A DNA stretch of 64,000 nt from Gammaproteobacteria bacterium (lineage in GTDB: Bacteria; Pseudomonadota; Gammaproteobacteria; GCA-001735895). The notes under the pieces were generated by a model, which worked only from the letters and a program-made list of their open reading frames with translations, did not search any database and was not told the DNA's origin. The stretch lies in contig JASJCI010000032.1 of NCBI GenBank assembly GCA_030066085.1, positions 1-64,000 of the forward strand. Direction: 5' to 3'. This document shows positions 17,468 through 25,714 of the stretch, in pieces (positions within the stretch are counted from its first letter, which is position 1; each line of letters opens with the position of its first letter). A program made the position numbers and the translations under genes.

Positions 17468-18474
17468 AGTCGCTGCTCCACCTGGCTTGTGAGCCGCGCG
17501 TAAACCTGTTCGCATTCCCACAGCAGTTGCGGGTCGCAGGCGTCGCGCAGGGATTCGGTATCGCGGTTGCGATTGACCAGTTGCGCGGTCGCAATGGCAA
17601 GTCCCCGCGCCTGTCCCAGGCGGTCGCAATCCTGCGCCAGCGTCTCGTAGCGCAGCGGCAGCAGCTGTTCGTGCTCGTCGACCAGGCCGGAGAGGTAATG
17701 GTAGGCGTCAAGCCAGCGCCGCAGCCAGTAGTCCAGCCGGTCGAGATCGTCGATGGCCGGAGCGGGCGCCTCGCCGGCGACGAACGGCCGGTGCAGCGCG
17801 CCGAATTCGTGATGCTCCAGCCAGCCGAAATAGCGCCTTTCGTACCACGACAGGCGGGCAAAGTTTTGCTGCTGGCGTAACAGGCTTCCGGCCTGCGCCA
17901 GTGGCTGGCGAAACGGCACCAGGAACAGCGAGCGTTGGAAGTAGCTGGCCAGCGCCGCGAGCTTGTCGATGGACTGGTTCATCTTGGCGAGGTAACGCTC
18001 GCCGCCGTAAGCGGCCAGCAGGTTTTCGATGAAACAGGCGTATTGCCGCAAAAGCTCCCCGGGCACCGCGCGCGGCCGCTGAACAGGCGCTGCGGCCGGG
18101 AAAAAGGTCGACCAGAAAAGTCCGTCGAGCGCCTCCACCGAATCGATGTCGATGTGAATGCCGTCACGATGGCTGCGCTCGCCGCGCTCGCCGCGGCGCC
18201 GCGGCAGTCGTTCGAGCTGGCGCGACCACGAAGGCGACAGCAGCAGCGGCAGCATGGTGTAGGTGGTTGCGGTGAATTGGCCGCCGGCATACAGCGACCG
18301 GGTCAGGGCGGTCGAACCCGCGCGCGCGAGGCCGCAGACGAACAGGTTTTGCCGTTCAGGACTGGCCGTGGACTTGCGGCGCTGGCACTCGCTGTCGAAC
18401 TGAAAGCGGCGGAAGCGCCGGCTGGACAAGAGCGCCAGGTGCAGGATGCGATCGGTTAAACCGTGACCAGTCAT
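17464..18474 (-). CDS. PAPS-type sulfotransferase family protein
   Basis: A 336-residue cytoplasmic protein. The 5'-phosphosulfate-binding loop is FVCGLARAGSTALTRSL (about residues 46-61), equivalent to GxPRSGTT in sulfotransferases. FLVPFRQPLAQAGSL resembles the 3'-phosphate-binding segment (R..P...S). Family members transfer sulfate from PAPS to hydroxyls of carbohydrates, lipids or peptides; the acceptor here is unknown. The ATG overlaps the stop of the upstream membrane protein (ATGA) and its own stop overlaps the ASST-like start (GTGA), a tightly coupled operon. Confidence 0.8.
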   Translation of the reverse strand: MTGHGLTDRILHLALLSSRRFRRFQFDSECQRRKSTASPERQNLFVCGLARAGSTALTRSLYAGGQFTATTYTMLPLLLSPSWSRQLERLPRRRGERGERSHRDGIHIDIDSVEALDGLFWSTFFPAAAPVQRPRAVPGELLRQYACFIENLLAAYGGERYLAKMNQSIDKLAALASYFQRSLFLVPFRQPLAQAGSLLRQQQNFARLSWYERRYFGWLEHHEFGALHRPFVAGEAPAPAIDDLDRLDYWLRRWLDAYHYLSGLVDEHEQLLPLRYETLAQDCDRLGQARGLAIATAQLVNRNRDTESLRDACDPQLLWECEQVYARLTSQVEQRL

Positions 18475-18839
18475 GACCGGCGCCGCCAGCGATACCAGGC
18501 AAGGCTGCCGGCCAACATGCCGATACCGGCCTCGATCGAAAACAGCGATGCCAGCGCGTCTGCGCGGAGAACGCCGGCGAATATGACCGATGGCGCATAC
18601 AGCAATGCGACCAGCAACAGCGCCAGCATGATCCCGGCGATGCAACCGGCGGCGCGCAGGCTGCGGCGCCGCAGGGCGCGTTCGCGCAGGCGGGTCGGCC
18701 GGGTACGCAGGTAGCGACGCGAACGCTCGAGTTCCCGTCGCAGCGAGGCCGACAGGCGCAGCAGCACGGGAAACATCCAGTAACCGATTGCCCAGGTATT
18801 CAGCGCAACGCACAGGGCAAACAGCGCGTCAGCCGCCAT
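18471..18839 (-). CDS. Small two-helix membrane protein in sulfation cluster
   Basis: Not recognised. A 122-residue protein with an N-terminal hydrophobic helix (about 5-27), a strongly basic, Arg-rich middle (RRELERSRRYLRTRP and following), and one or two further helices (about 58-80 and 92-110). The start at 18839 overlaps the upstream gene by 11 bases; a longer start at 18878 is possible. The basic loop is predicted cytoplasmic. Translational coupling to the sulfotransferase suggests it supports that enzyme or its substrate at the membrane. Confidence 0.65.
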   Translation of the reverse strand: MAADALFALCVALNTWAIGYWMFPVLLRLSASLRRELERSRRYLRTRPTRLRERALRRRSLRAAGCIAGIMLALLLVALLYAPSVIFAGVLRADALASLFSIEAGIGMLAGSLAWYRWRRRS

Positions 18840-19104
18840 CGGCCGGTTTCGATTCCCGCGCCGGTGACTCGGTGTCATCCCTGTCGGCCGGGTCTGCGCG
18901 CCGGTTTCGATCGCGCCAGCGGCGCAGCGGCATGACCACGAAGGAAAACAGCGACAGCAGCAGCACCACGACGAGCGCGATTATCGTACCGATGATGCCT
19001 AGACCGAGCGTGGGGCCCATGTAGGCCGGCGCCACCGCTGGCCAGGCCAGCAGGGCGACGGCGCCCAGCGCGGCGCAGCGGCATTTTGATTTACGCGTCG
19101 ACAT
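18829..19104 (-). CDS. Small membrane protein with signal peptide, first gene of sulfation cluster
   Basis: Not recognised as a named family. A 91-residue protein: signal peptide ending around PAVAPAYMGP, then a Gly-rich YMGPTLGLGIIGTI segment leading into one transmembrane helix (about 35-58), an RRWRDRNRR stop-transfer, and a polar acidic tail. Similar AYxGPGxG... small proteins occur beside glycan-modifying genes in proteobacteria (recollection, not checked). Start chosen at 19104, where a signal peptide begins. Overlaps the next gene. Confidence 0.6.
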   Translation of the reverse strand: MSTRKSKCRCAALGAVALLAWPAVAPAYMGPTLGLGIIGTIIALVVVLLLSLFSFVVMPLRRWRDRNRRADPADRDDTESPARESKPADGG

Positions 19105-19330
19105 CGTTGCTTTGGCGTGTATTCGGAATGCCGCAGTATATAAAGGAAGATCCGGCAAAGTCATGCCGAATACCGCGACACCGGCCCCGGGGCCGTGCTA
19201 CTCGAGCCCGGACCCATGCGGTCATTTGACGCCGGTTCGCAACGCGATAACGATGACAAATGCGTCGGGGAGCGGGGTAACGTGACGAGTTGGACTGGTT
19301 TACAATCGGGATTTTACTCCGGAGTCAGCC

Positions 19331-20152
19331 ATGCCCCGTTTCAATCGACTGCTCATCACCGGCGCCGCCGGTAACCTCGGGCGCGAACTGCGCCGCGGTC
19401 TCGCGCCGCTTGCCACCACGCTCAGGCTCACCGACCGCGTCGAGATGGCGCCGGCGCAAAGCCACGAAGAAACTGTGGTATGCGAGCTCAGCGATTTCGA
19501 CGCTATTTCGAATGCGGTCGAGGGTTGCGATGCCATCGTGCATTTCGGCGCCGCGCCGGTCGAGCGACCCTGGGCGGAGGTGCTGGATTCATCGATCGTC
19601 GGCGGTTACAACGTCTACGAAGCCGCGCGCCGGCATGGTGTCCAACGCATCGTTTACGCCAGCTCGATTCATGCCGTCGGCTACGAGCGGCGCGAGGTCG
19701 GCGCGGATACCGATACGCCGCACAACCCGGACTCGCTGTACGGTGTGTCCAAGTGTTTCGTTGAGGACCTCGCCAAACTCTACTTCAACAAGTGGGGTAT
19801 CGAGTCGGCCCTGCTGAGGATCAATTCCTGTTACCCCAAACCGCGCGATCGTCGCCATCTCGCCACCTGGCTGAGTTTTGCCGACCTGATTCAGCTGGTC
19901 GAGCGCTGCCTGGTATCCGAGCGCATCGGTCATACCGTCGTCTATGGTATTTCCGATAACCGCGAAGCCTTCTTTTCCAATCACAAGGTTGCGCACCTGG
20001 GATACCGGCCCGTGGACAGCGCCGAGGATTACCGTGCCGAGGTCGAGGCCGAGGTAGCGCCGGGCGATCCCTTCGATCCGGGTATCGAGTACGTCGGTGG
20101 TTTCCTGTGTAACTATGGCCATCCGGACGAATCCGAGTACCTCGAGTCCTGA
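19331..20152 (+). CDS. udh: Uronate dehydrogenase-like NAD-dependent SDR
   Basis: A 273-residue extended-type SDR. Rossmann motif TGAAGNLG (residues 10-17), Ser111/112, and YGVSK with catalytic Tyr137 and Lys141. The SLYGVSKCFVEDLAKLYF context matches uronate dehydrogenase (Udh), which oxidises glucuronate or galacturonate to the aldarolactone using NAD+. ATG at 19331 after a GGAG. The product could feed an aldarate pathway, but no such genes are present in the window. Other nucleoside-sugar epimerase activities are possible. Confidence 0.78.
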   Translation: MPRFNRLLITGAAGNLGRELRRGLAPLATTLRLTDRVEMAPAQSHEETVVCELSDFDAISNAVEGCDAIVHFGAAPVERPWAEVLDSSIVGGYNVYEAARRHGVQRIVYASSIHAVGYERREVGADTDTPHNPDSLYGVSKCFVEDLAKLYFNKWGIESALLRINSCYPKPRDRRHLATWLSFADLIQLVERCLVSERIGHTVVYGISDNREAFFSNHKVAHLGYRPVDSAEDYRAEVEAEVAPGDPFDPGIEYVGGFLCNYGHPDESEYLES

Positions 20153-20224
20153 TCGCTTTGCGCTGGTGCGGTGCGGTCTTCTGCGGTTTAATGACGGGCA
20201 GCTCAATTTACCCTGCCAACTGAT

Positions 20225-21160
20225 ATGTCGATCGATCGGACTGGCGACAGCCACACTACGCACGATGCCGAGGAGGATGCGCGCAACCGCGATATCCTGA
20301 TCTATATCAACGGCGAGCTATTGCATCGGAACGAGGCGAAAGTATCGGTTTACGACTCCGGGTTCATGCTCGGCGACGGCATGTGGGAGGGCCTGCGCCT
20401 GTACCATGGAAAGTGGGCGTTTCTCGCTGAACACCTCGACCGCTTTTTCGACAGCTGCAAGGCCGTATCGCTCGACGTCGGCACCGATCGCGCCGGCATC
20501 GTCGACGCACTCGAGCACACCCGCGAAGCCAACGGCATGTCGCACGATGTCCACTGTCGGCTGATGCTGACGCGTGGCGTCAAGGTCAAGCCTTTCCAGC
20601 ACCCGTCACTGTCACGTTCCGGTCCTACGCTGGTCATCATCATGGAGCATTCTAAGCCGGCGGACGCACTGCAGTCGCGCGGCATCCGGCTCGCGACCGT
20701 GCCGCAGGTGCGCGGCCTGCCGATGGCGCAGGACGCCAAGTACAACAGTCACTCCAAGCTGAACTGCGTGATCGCCTGCCTGCAGGCCGAGCAGGCGGGT
20801 GCCGACGAGGCGCTGATGCTGGATCCGCACGGCTTCGTCAACACCACCAATGCCTGCAACTTTTTCATCGTGCGCCGCGGCGAGGTCTGGACCTCGACCG
20901 GCGACTACTGCATGAATGGCGTGACCCGGCAAAAGGTCGTCGACCTGTGCCGCGCCAACGACATACCGGTATACGAGCGCAATTATTCGCTGGTCGATGC
21001 CTATGGCGCCGACGAGGCTTTCCTGACCGGCACCTTCGGCGCGCAGACGCCGGTGGCCGAGATCGACGGCAAGCCGATCGGCGACGGCAGCCATCCGCTG
21101 ACCGAACGCATTCGTGCATTGTACAAGCAGCTCGTGCTGGAAAACGTCGGCGCCGCCTGA
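20225..21160 (+). CDS. Class IV PLP-dependent aminotransferase (BCAT/DAAT-like)
   Basis: A 311-residue fold-type IV enzyme. PLP lysine is Lys178 (SKLNCVIA), with YDSGFMLGDGMWEG and R-L-x-HL-x-RF typical of the family. Family members include branched-chain and D-amino acid aminotransferases and aminodeoxychorismate lyase. The Glu that normally contacts the PLP ring nitrogen (V-x-E in BCAT/DAAT) is Thr207 here, in GFVNTTNACNFF, marking a distinct subgroup. The first 20 residues are polar and variable, so the true start may be downstream. Located 73 bases after udh on the same strand. Confidence 0.8.
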   Translation: MSIDRTGDSHTTHDAEEDARNRDILIYINGELLHRNEAKVSVYDSGFMLGDGMWEGLRLYHGKWAFLAEHLDRFFDSCKAVSLDVGTDRAGIVDALEHTREANGMSHDVHCRLMLTRGVKVKPFQHPSLSRSGPTLVIIMEHSKPADALQSRGIRLATVPQVRGLPMAQDAKYNSHSKLNCVIACLQAEQAGADEALMLDPHGFVNTTNACNFFIVRRGEVWTSTGDYCMNGVTRQKVVDLCRANDIPVYERNYSLVDAYGADEAFLTGTFGAQTPVAEIDGKPIGDGSHPLTERIRALYKQLVLENVGAA

Positions 21161-21169
21161 GCCGCCAGC

Positions 21170-21420
21170 GTCATTCCGCGCCCCGGGCTCCGTCACCCCT
21201 GCGCAAGCGGGAATTTCCCGCTGGCACTCATCATCATCCTCGCGCAAGCACGAAACCACAAGTGCTTATCGTCATCCCCGCGCCCCGGGCTCCGTCACCC
21301 CTGCGCAAGCGGGAATTTCCCGCTGACACTCATCGTCATCCCCGCGCAAGCGGGGATCTTGTAACGATGCTGTGTTCTGTAGGTCCCCGCTTGCGCGCGG
21401 ATGACGTTGGGGGTTAGATA
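21170..21420. repeat. Direct repeat of about 62 bp plus palindromic element
   Basis: Two near-identical copies of about 62 bases (21170-21231 and 21271-21332) begin GTCATYCCGCGCC and hold GCGGGAATTTCCCGC. They are followed by a bipartite inverted element: GTCATCCCCGCG-CAA-GCGGGG, about 30 bases, then its inverse ending GATGACG. It belongs to the same dispersed family as the repeats near 27.4, 35.9, 37.2 and 59.4 kb, and fills the space between the aminotransferase and LysR genes. Confidence 0.75.
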
Positions 21421-21483
21421 GATGAACGGGTGTGGTTTTAAAGAAGCAATACTTTACCAAGCGTGCGCGCGAGTGCGGTAAGA

Positions 21484-21498
21484 TTAAGCTTTGCTTTA
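21484..21498 (+). promoter_or_regulatory. Predicted LysR autoregulatory site TTAAG-N5-CTTTA
   Basis: A 15-bp dyad 22 bases before the LysR start codon. It matches the two dyads in the spacer downstream (22412 and 22453) in half-site sequence and N5 spacing, and fits the T-N11-A LysR-box rule approximately. Confidence 0.5.
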
Positions 21499-21519
21499 GA
21501 CAGTACCCGGGTTCGCCCA

Positions 21520-22410
21520 ATGTCCAGCCTGCGCCGTTTCCGTACGCTGATCGCGATTGCCGAGCAGGGCAATTTCTCCGATGCCGCGCGCTCGGTGTAC
21601 CTGACACCGGCCGCGGTCAGCCAGCAGATGAAGGCGCTGGAGGCCGAACTCGGGGTCGAACTGTTCGATCGCAGCCGGCGACCGCCCGGTCTGAATCCGG
21701 CCGGCTATGCGCTGATCCCGAAGGCGCGCGAACTGGTGCGCATCTACGACTCGATCCTCGATTCCATGGCGGGCGACATCGCGGTCGGTGAAAACCTGAC
21801 CATCGGTACGGTGCCTACAACCATGTCCGAGATGATGCCGCGCGCGCTCAGGGCCATGCAGCGTGAGCGCGAAGAGTTGCACGTGCGGCTTTACCCGGGG
21901 TTGTCGGAAGAACTCTACACCCAGGTCGATCGCGGATTTCTCGATGCCGCGGTGCTGACCGAGCCCCCGGAGATTGCCCGTCACCTGGTGTGGCAACCGT
22001 TTGCGCAGCAGCCGCTGGTGTTGCTCGCGGGTGCGGATGTGGGCGAGGCGAGTCCGCGCGACATTTTGCGCGAACGGCCCTACATCCGCTTCGCGCGCCG
22101 CGCCTGGGTTGGCCGCAAGATTGACCGCTGGCTGGCAGCCAACCGGATCGACGTCAACGAACGCATGGAGCTGGATACGCTGGAGGCCGTCAGCGCGATG
22201 GTCGCCAATGGCCTCGGCGTGTCGATCGTGCCGCTCAACCTGGCGCCGCCGCCCGGTCTCGAGGTTCTGCCGCTGGATCCAGAACGCCTGTTTCGGACCC
22301 TCGGCGTGCTGAGTCGGCGCGACAACGCGCGGCATCGCCTGATCGAATGGCTGCGGCGGGAACTTGGCCAAATCGCCAGCGAGGCAGGGCAGGGCGTCGA
22401 ATCCGAATAA
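21520..22410 (+). CDS. LysR-family transcriptional regulator
   Basis: A 296-residue LTTR: N-terminal winged HTH (LIAIAEQGNFSDAARSVYLTPAAVSQQMKALEAELGVELFDR, residues about 10-50) and a substrate-binding domain. ATG 21520 starts the HTH directly. It lies immediately upstream of, and in the same direction as, the frd-like/fumarase operon. TTAAG-N5-CTTWW dyads occur before its own start and twice before the operon. It therefore probably controls the operon and itself, perhaps with a C4-dicarboxylate as co-inducer (inference). Confidence 0.9.
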   Translation: MSSLRRFRTLIAIAEQGNFSDAARSVYLTPAAVSQQMKALEAELGVELFDRSRRPPGLNPAGYALIPKARELVRIYDSILDSMAGDIAVGENLTIGTVPTTMSEMMPRALRAMQREREELHVRLYPGLSEELYTQVDRGFLDAAVLTEPPEIARHLVWQPFAQQPLVLLAGADVGEASPRDILRERPYIRFARRAWVGRKIDRWLAANRIDVNERMELDTLEAVSAMVANGLGVSIVPLNLAPPPGLEVLPLDPERLFRTLGVLSRRDNARHRLIEWLRRELGQIASEAGQGVESE

Positions 22411-22411
22411 A

Positions 22412-22426
22412 TTAAGAATTCCTTAA
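22412..22426 (+). promoter_or_regulatory. Predicted LysR recognition site (RBS box) TTAAG-N5-CTTAA
   Basis: A perfect dyad TTAAG-AATTC-CTTAA containing an exact T-N11-A LysR box. Its centre (22419) is about 65 bases upstream of the predicted transcription start near 22484, the classic location of the LTTR recognition site. Confidence 0.55.
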
Positions 22427-22448
22427 AATAAGATTCAATATAATTCGA

Positions 22449-22477
22449 TTGTTTAAGGTTTTCTTTTAAATTGTAAT
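22449..22477 (+). promoter_or_regulatory. Candidate promoter of the frd-like/fumarase operon
   Basis: TTGTTT (22449-22454), 17-base spacer, TGTAAT (22472-22477; five of six to consensus). It lies in a markedly A/T-rich stretch. A poor -35 is usual for LysR-activated promoters. Confidence 0.45.
22453..22467 (+). promoter_or_regulatory. Predicted LysR activation site (ABS box) TTAAG-N5-CTTTT
   Basis: A weaker second dyad centred 41 bases (about four helical turns) from the upstream box, overlapping the -35 element. This is the expected arrangement for an LTTR activation-binding site. Confidence 0.45.
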
Positions 22478-22529
22478 AGCGTTTTAACCTCGCATTCGGC
22501 CGCGCTTCGCGTTGGTCGGGAGTAACGCG

Positions 22530-23258
22530 TTGCGCGAAGAAATCGGCAAAATCCAGGTGCAGGTCCGCCGCGGCGGGCCCGACGACGGCCGCCTGGTCGA
22601 TTACGAAGTGCCATTGCTGGCGAGCCAGACCGTGCTCGACGTGGTGACCTGGATCCAGCGTAATCTCGAGCCCGCGTTGTCCTACCGCTTCGCCTGCCGC
22701 GTCGGCATGTGCGGTTCCTGCGCGATGACGGTCAACGGCCGGCCGCGCTGGACCTGTCGCTCGCACGTCACCGATGTCATGAAAGACGGTCGTATCCGCA
22801 TCGAGCCGCTGCGCAACCTGCCGGTGATCAAGGATCTCGCCTGCGATCTGTCCGGCTTTTTTGACAAGTGGCAGCGCGCCGAGGGTGCTTTCGTACCGAC
22901 GCAGACGCGCAAGGACTCGCTGGCGCCGATCGCGCCACAGGAACCGGCCCGGCAGGCGGCCAGCGCCGGCATCGAATGTATCAACTGCGCGGTCTGCTAC
23001 GCCGCCTGCGACGCGGTCGAGCAAAATCCCGAGTACCTCGGTCCGGCCGCGCTGAACCGCGCCTGGACCCTGGTCAACGATGCGCGCGATGGTGGCAACC
23101 GCGCACGCCTGCAGGCGGTCACCGGCCCTGGCGGTTGCCAGTCCTGCCATTCGCAGCAGGGTTGCACCAGCCACTGCCCGAACGCGCTCAACCCGACGCG
23201 CTCGATCGCCGGCCTGAAGCAGGCGGCGGCGCGCGCCTGGCTGCGCGGGGAACTCTGA
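22530..23258 (+). CDS. Succinate dehydrogenase/fumarate reductase iron-sulfur subunit
   Basis: A 242-residue SdhB/FrdB homologue that passes electrons from the flavoprotein to the membrane anchor. The [2Fe-2S] site is C-x4-CGSC ... C (RVGMCGSCAMTVNG, RWTC). The second domain has CINCAVCYAAC for the [4Fe-4S] cluster and CQSC...CTSHCP for the remaining clusters, then NPTRSI as in SdhB. Start set at TTG 22530 because CGGGAG lies eight bases upstream; a TTG at 22512 is an alternative. First gene of a B-C-D-A operon, an order unlike the sdhCDAB order of typical proteobacterial SDH. Confidence 0.88.
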   Translation: MREEIGKIQVQVRRGGPDDGRLVDYEVPLLASQTVLDVVTWIQRNLEPALSYRFACRVGMCGSCAMTVNGRPRWTCRSHVTDVMKDGRIRIEPLRNLPVIKDLACDLSGFFDKWQRAEGAFVPTQTRKDSLAPIAPQEPARQAASAGIECINCAVCYAACDAVEQNPEYLGPAALNRAWTLVNDARDGGNRARLQAVTGPGGCQSCHSQQGCTSHCPNALNPTRSIAGLKQAAARAWLRGEL

Positions 23259-23259
23259 G

Positions 23260-23592
23260 ATGCTGGATTTTCGTCTATATCTCGCCCAGCGCATCAGCGC
23301 GATGATCCTCGCGCCGCTGGTGCTGCTGCATCTCGGCGTCATGATCTACGCGGTGCAGGGCGGACTCAGCGCCGAGGAAATCCTCGGCCGCACGCGCGAC
23401 AGTTTATGGTGGGGCTCGGTTTACGGCCTGTTCGTGCTCGCGGTTGCGGTACACGCCGCGATCGGGTTGCGCGTGATCGTCGCCGAGTGGTTCGGACCCG
23501 GCAAACGATCGCTCGATCTGTTGATGTGGCTGGTCATGCTCGGCTTGCTCACACTCGGCGGACGCGCAGTCTACGCGGTGACGCTGGCATGA
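23260..23592 (+). CDS. Membrane anchor subunit 1 of frd/sdh-like complex
   Basis: A 110-residue protein with three predicted transmembrane helices (about 12-32, 50-72 and 86-106). The first helix has AQRISAMILAPLVLLHL, with a His suited to haem or quinone binding, and helix two has AVHAAIGLRVI, like SdhC/SdhD haem-ligand helices (H-x-x-x-G-L-R). Starts one base after the iron-sulfur subunit stop and overlaps the next gene by four bases (ATGA). By position it is an anchor of the same complex. Confidence 0.8.
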   Translation: MLDFRLYLAQRISAMILAPLVLLHLGVMIYAVQGGLSAEEILGRTRDSLWWGSVYGLFVLAVAVHAAIGLRVIVAEWFGPGKRSLDLLMWLVMLGLLTLGGRAVYAVTLA

Positions 23593-23930
23593 TTCGGCCG
23601 CACCGCAGCCAGCCGCTCTGGTACGCGTTTATCCTGCACCGGCTGTCGGGCATCGGCCTCGCGCTGTTCTTGCCGCTGCATTTCTACTTGCTCGGACTCG
23701 CGCTCGGCGACAGCGCGGACTTCGACGCCGCGCTGCAGTGGACCGAGCAGCCGCTGGTCAAGGCGGCCGAGTTCGGTCTCGTATTCCTGCTGTCGGTGCA
23801 CCTGTTCGGCGGCCTGCGCCTGCTGGTGCTCGAGTTCTTTGCCTGGACCGCGGCACAGAAAACGCTCGCCGCCGCCGCCGCGGGGCTGTCGTTCTTCGTC
23901 GCCTGCGGCTTCCTGTTGAGGGCGATCTGA
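23589..23930 (+). CDS. Membrane anchor subunit 2, SdhC-like cytochrome b
   Basis: A 113-residue protein with three predicted transmembrane helices (about 18-38, 60-82 and 90-110). ILHRLSGIGLALFLPLHF closely follows the SdhC signature (H-R-x-S/T-G), and LLSVHLFGGLRLLVLEF supplies the second haem-type His in an H-x-x-x-G-L-R context. Together with the previous gene it should form the quinone- and haem-binding anchor. The ATG at 23589 overlaps the upstream stop (ATGA). Confidence 0.82.
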   Translation: MIRPHRSQPLWYAFILHRLSGIGLALFLPLHFYLLGLALGDSADFDAALQWTEQPLVKAAEFGLVFLLSVHLFGGLRLLVLEFFAWTAAQKTLAAAAAGLSFFVACGFLLRAI

Positions 23931-23932
23931 GC

Positions 23933-25714
23933 ATGCTGCGTACCCTCGATACCGATATCCTGATTCTCGGCTCCGGCGGTGCCGGGCTGCTGGCCGCGAT
24001 CCACGCGCAGCGGCAGAATCCGGAGCTGCAGATCACGCTCGCGGTCAAGGGCCTGATCGGCAAATGCGGCTGCACCCGCATGGTCCAGGGCGGCTACAAC
24101 GTCGCACTATCGGAAGCCGACTCTGTCGAGCGTCATTTCATGGACAGCATCGTCGGCGGCAAGTGGCTGCCGGACCAGGATCTCGCGTGGAAGCTGTGCG
24201 AAACCGCGGTCGAGCGCGTGCACGAACTCGAAAACGAGATGGGCTGCTTTTTCGACCGCAAGGCCGACGGTACGCTGGATCACAAGGCCTTCGCCGGTCA
24301 GACTGCCGATCGCACCGTGCACAAGGGCGATCTGACCGGTATCGAGATTATCAACCGCCTGATGGAGCAGGCGCTGCGCCTGCCGCTGCAAAAACTCGAA
24401 GAGCACCGCGCGCTGGCGCTGGTGCCGAGCCGCGACGGTTCGCGTATCGCCGGGGTGTTGCTGGTCGACATGCGCACGGGAGAGTTCGTGTTGGTGCGCG
24501 CGCGCGCGGTGATGCTCGGCACCGGCGGCGGGCCCACCATGTACCGCTACTACACGCCGTCCGGCGAAAAGAGCATGGACGGGCTCGCGATGGCGCTGCG
24601 CATCGGCCTGCCGCTACGCGACATGGAAATGGTGCAGTTTCACCCGACCGGCCTGCTGGCGGGCAAGGATACGCGCATGACCGGCACCGTGCTCGAGGAA
24701 GGCCTGCGCGGCGCCGGAGGCTACCTGCTGAACGGTGACGGCGAGCGCTTCATGTTCGCGCACGACGAGCGCGGCGAGCGCGCCACGCGCGACATCGTCA
24801 GCCGCGCGATCTACGACGAAATGCGCCGTGGCAATACCACCCCCAACGGCGGCGTCTGCATCGCGATGTCGCATCTCGGCGTCGATCTCGTGCGGCAGAA
24901 GTTCAAGGGCATGGTCAGGCGCTGCGCCGACTGCGGCTTCGATCTGGCCGCGGGGCGGGTCGAGGTGGTGCCGACCGCGCATTACCTGATGGGCGGCCTG
25001 GTCTGCGATACCGAGACCGCAACCGGGATGCCGGGGCTGTACGTCGCCGGCGAAGACGCGGGCGGTATCCACGGCGCCAATCGCCTGGGCGGCAACGGCG
25101 TCGCCAACTCGACCGTGTACGGCGGTATCGCCGGTGAAGTCATGGCCGAACGGGTCGATCTGGCCTCGGCGCTGGCGGATGCCGACCAGGACGTCATCGA
25201 GGCCGCGATCGAACATGCGCGCCGTCCATTTTCCGCCAGCGGCGAGCGCGTCAACGTCAACGACCTGCGCGAAAAGCTGATGGACATCATGTGGGAAGAC
25301 GTCGGTGTGATCCGCAGTGCCGACGGTATCAGGCGCGGCATGCAGCGACTCGCCGCGTTGCGCGACGAACTCTACGCCAGCCCCATCGGCAGCGAGGACC
25401 GCGTGTTCAACCAGACCTGGCACGACTGGCTGAATCTCGACAACCTGATCGAGATATCCGAGGTCATCGCGGCCGCATCCTTGGCGCGGGAGAATTCGCG
25501 CGGCGCGCACTACCGCGAGGATTTTCCCGACAGCGGTTCACTCGACGATTCGTATTTTACCGTCGTGCGCCGCGGCGACGCGGGTCTCGATGTCGTCAAC
25601 GAACCGGTACAATTTACGATTATCCGGCCGGGCGAAACGCTGGTGGAGGGCTATACCGAAACCGCGCCTCAGATCGGCCATTCAGGGGGCCAGCCAACGG
25701 GAAGCGCAGCATGA
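23933..25714 (+). CDS. FrdA/SdhA-like flavoprotein subunit lacking the covalent-FAD histidine
   Basis: A 593-residue FAD flavoprotein. FAD fold DILILGSGGAGLLAAI, catalytic/substrate residues in FHPTG, EEGLRGAGGYLLN, TAHYLMGG and HGANRLGGN are all present, so the dicarboxylate active site is intact. The conserved S-H-T motif whose His carries 8-alpha-linked FAD in SdhA/FrdA reads G-C-T here (Cys47 in KCGCTRMVQGG), so FAD is probably non-covalent. In E. coli FrdA, loss of this His abolishes succinate oxidation but leaves fumarate reduction. This argues against an ordinary SDH. The start at 23933 is two bases after the anchor gene. Confidence 0.88.
   Translation: MLRTLDTDILILGSGGAGLLAAIHAQRQNPELQITLAVKGLIGKCGCTRMVQGGYNVALSEADSVERHFMDSIVGGKWLPDQDLAWKLCETAVERVHELENEMGCFFDRKADGTLDHKAFAGQTADRTVHKGDLTGIEIINRLMEQALRLPLQKLEEHRALALVPSRDGSRIAGVLLVDMRTGEFVLVRARAVMLGTGGGPTMYRYYTPSGEKSMDGLAMALRIGLPLRDMEMVQFHPTGLLAGKDTRMTGTVLEEGLRGAGGYLLNGDGERFMFAHDERGERATRDIVSRAIYDEMRRGNTTPNGGVCIAMSHLGVDLVRQKFKGMVRRCADCGFDLAAGRVEVVPTAHYLMGGLVCDTETATGMPGLYVAGEDAGGIHGANRLGGNGVANSTVYGGIAGEVMAERVDLASALADADQDVIEAAIEHARRPFSASGERVNVNDLREKLMDIMWEDVGVIRSADGIRRGMQRLAALRDELYASPIGSEDRVFNQTWHDWLNLDNLIEISEVIAAASLARENSRGAHYREDFPDSGSLDDSYFTVVRRGDAGLDVVNEPVQFTIIRPGETLVEGYTETAPQIGHSGGQPTGSAA

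Noticed and set aside
22411-22529. Riboswitch or attenuator before the frd-like operon
   Set aside because: The spacer is A/T-rich with dyads best explained as protein-binding sites; no stable RNA structure or terminator was seen.
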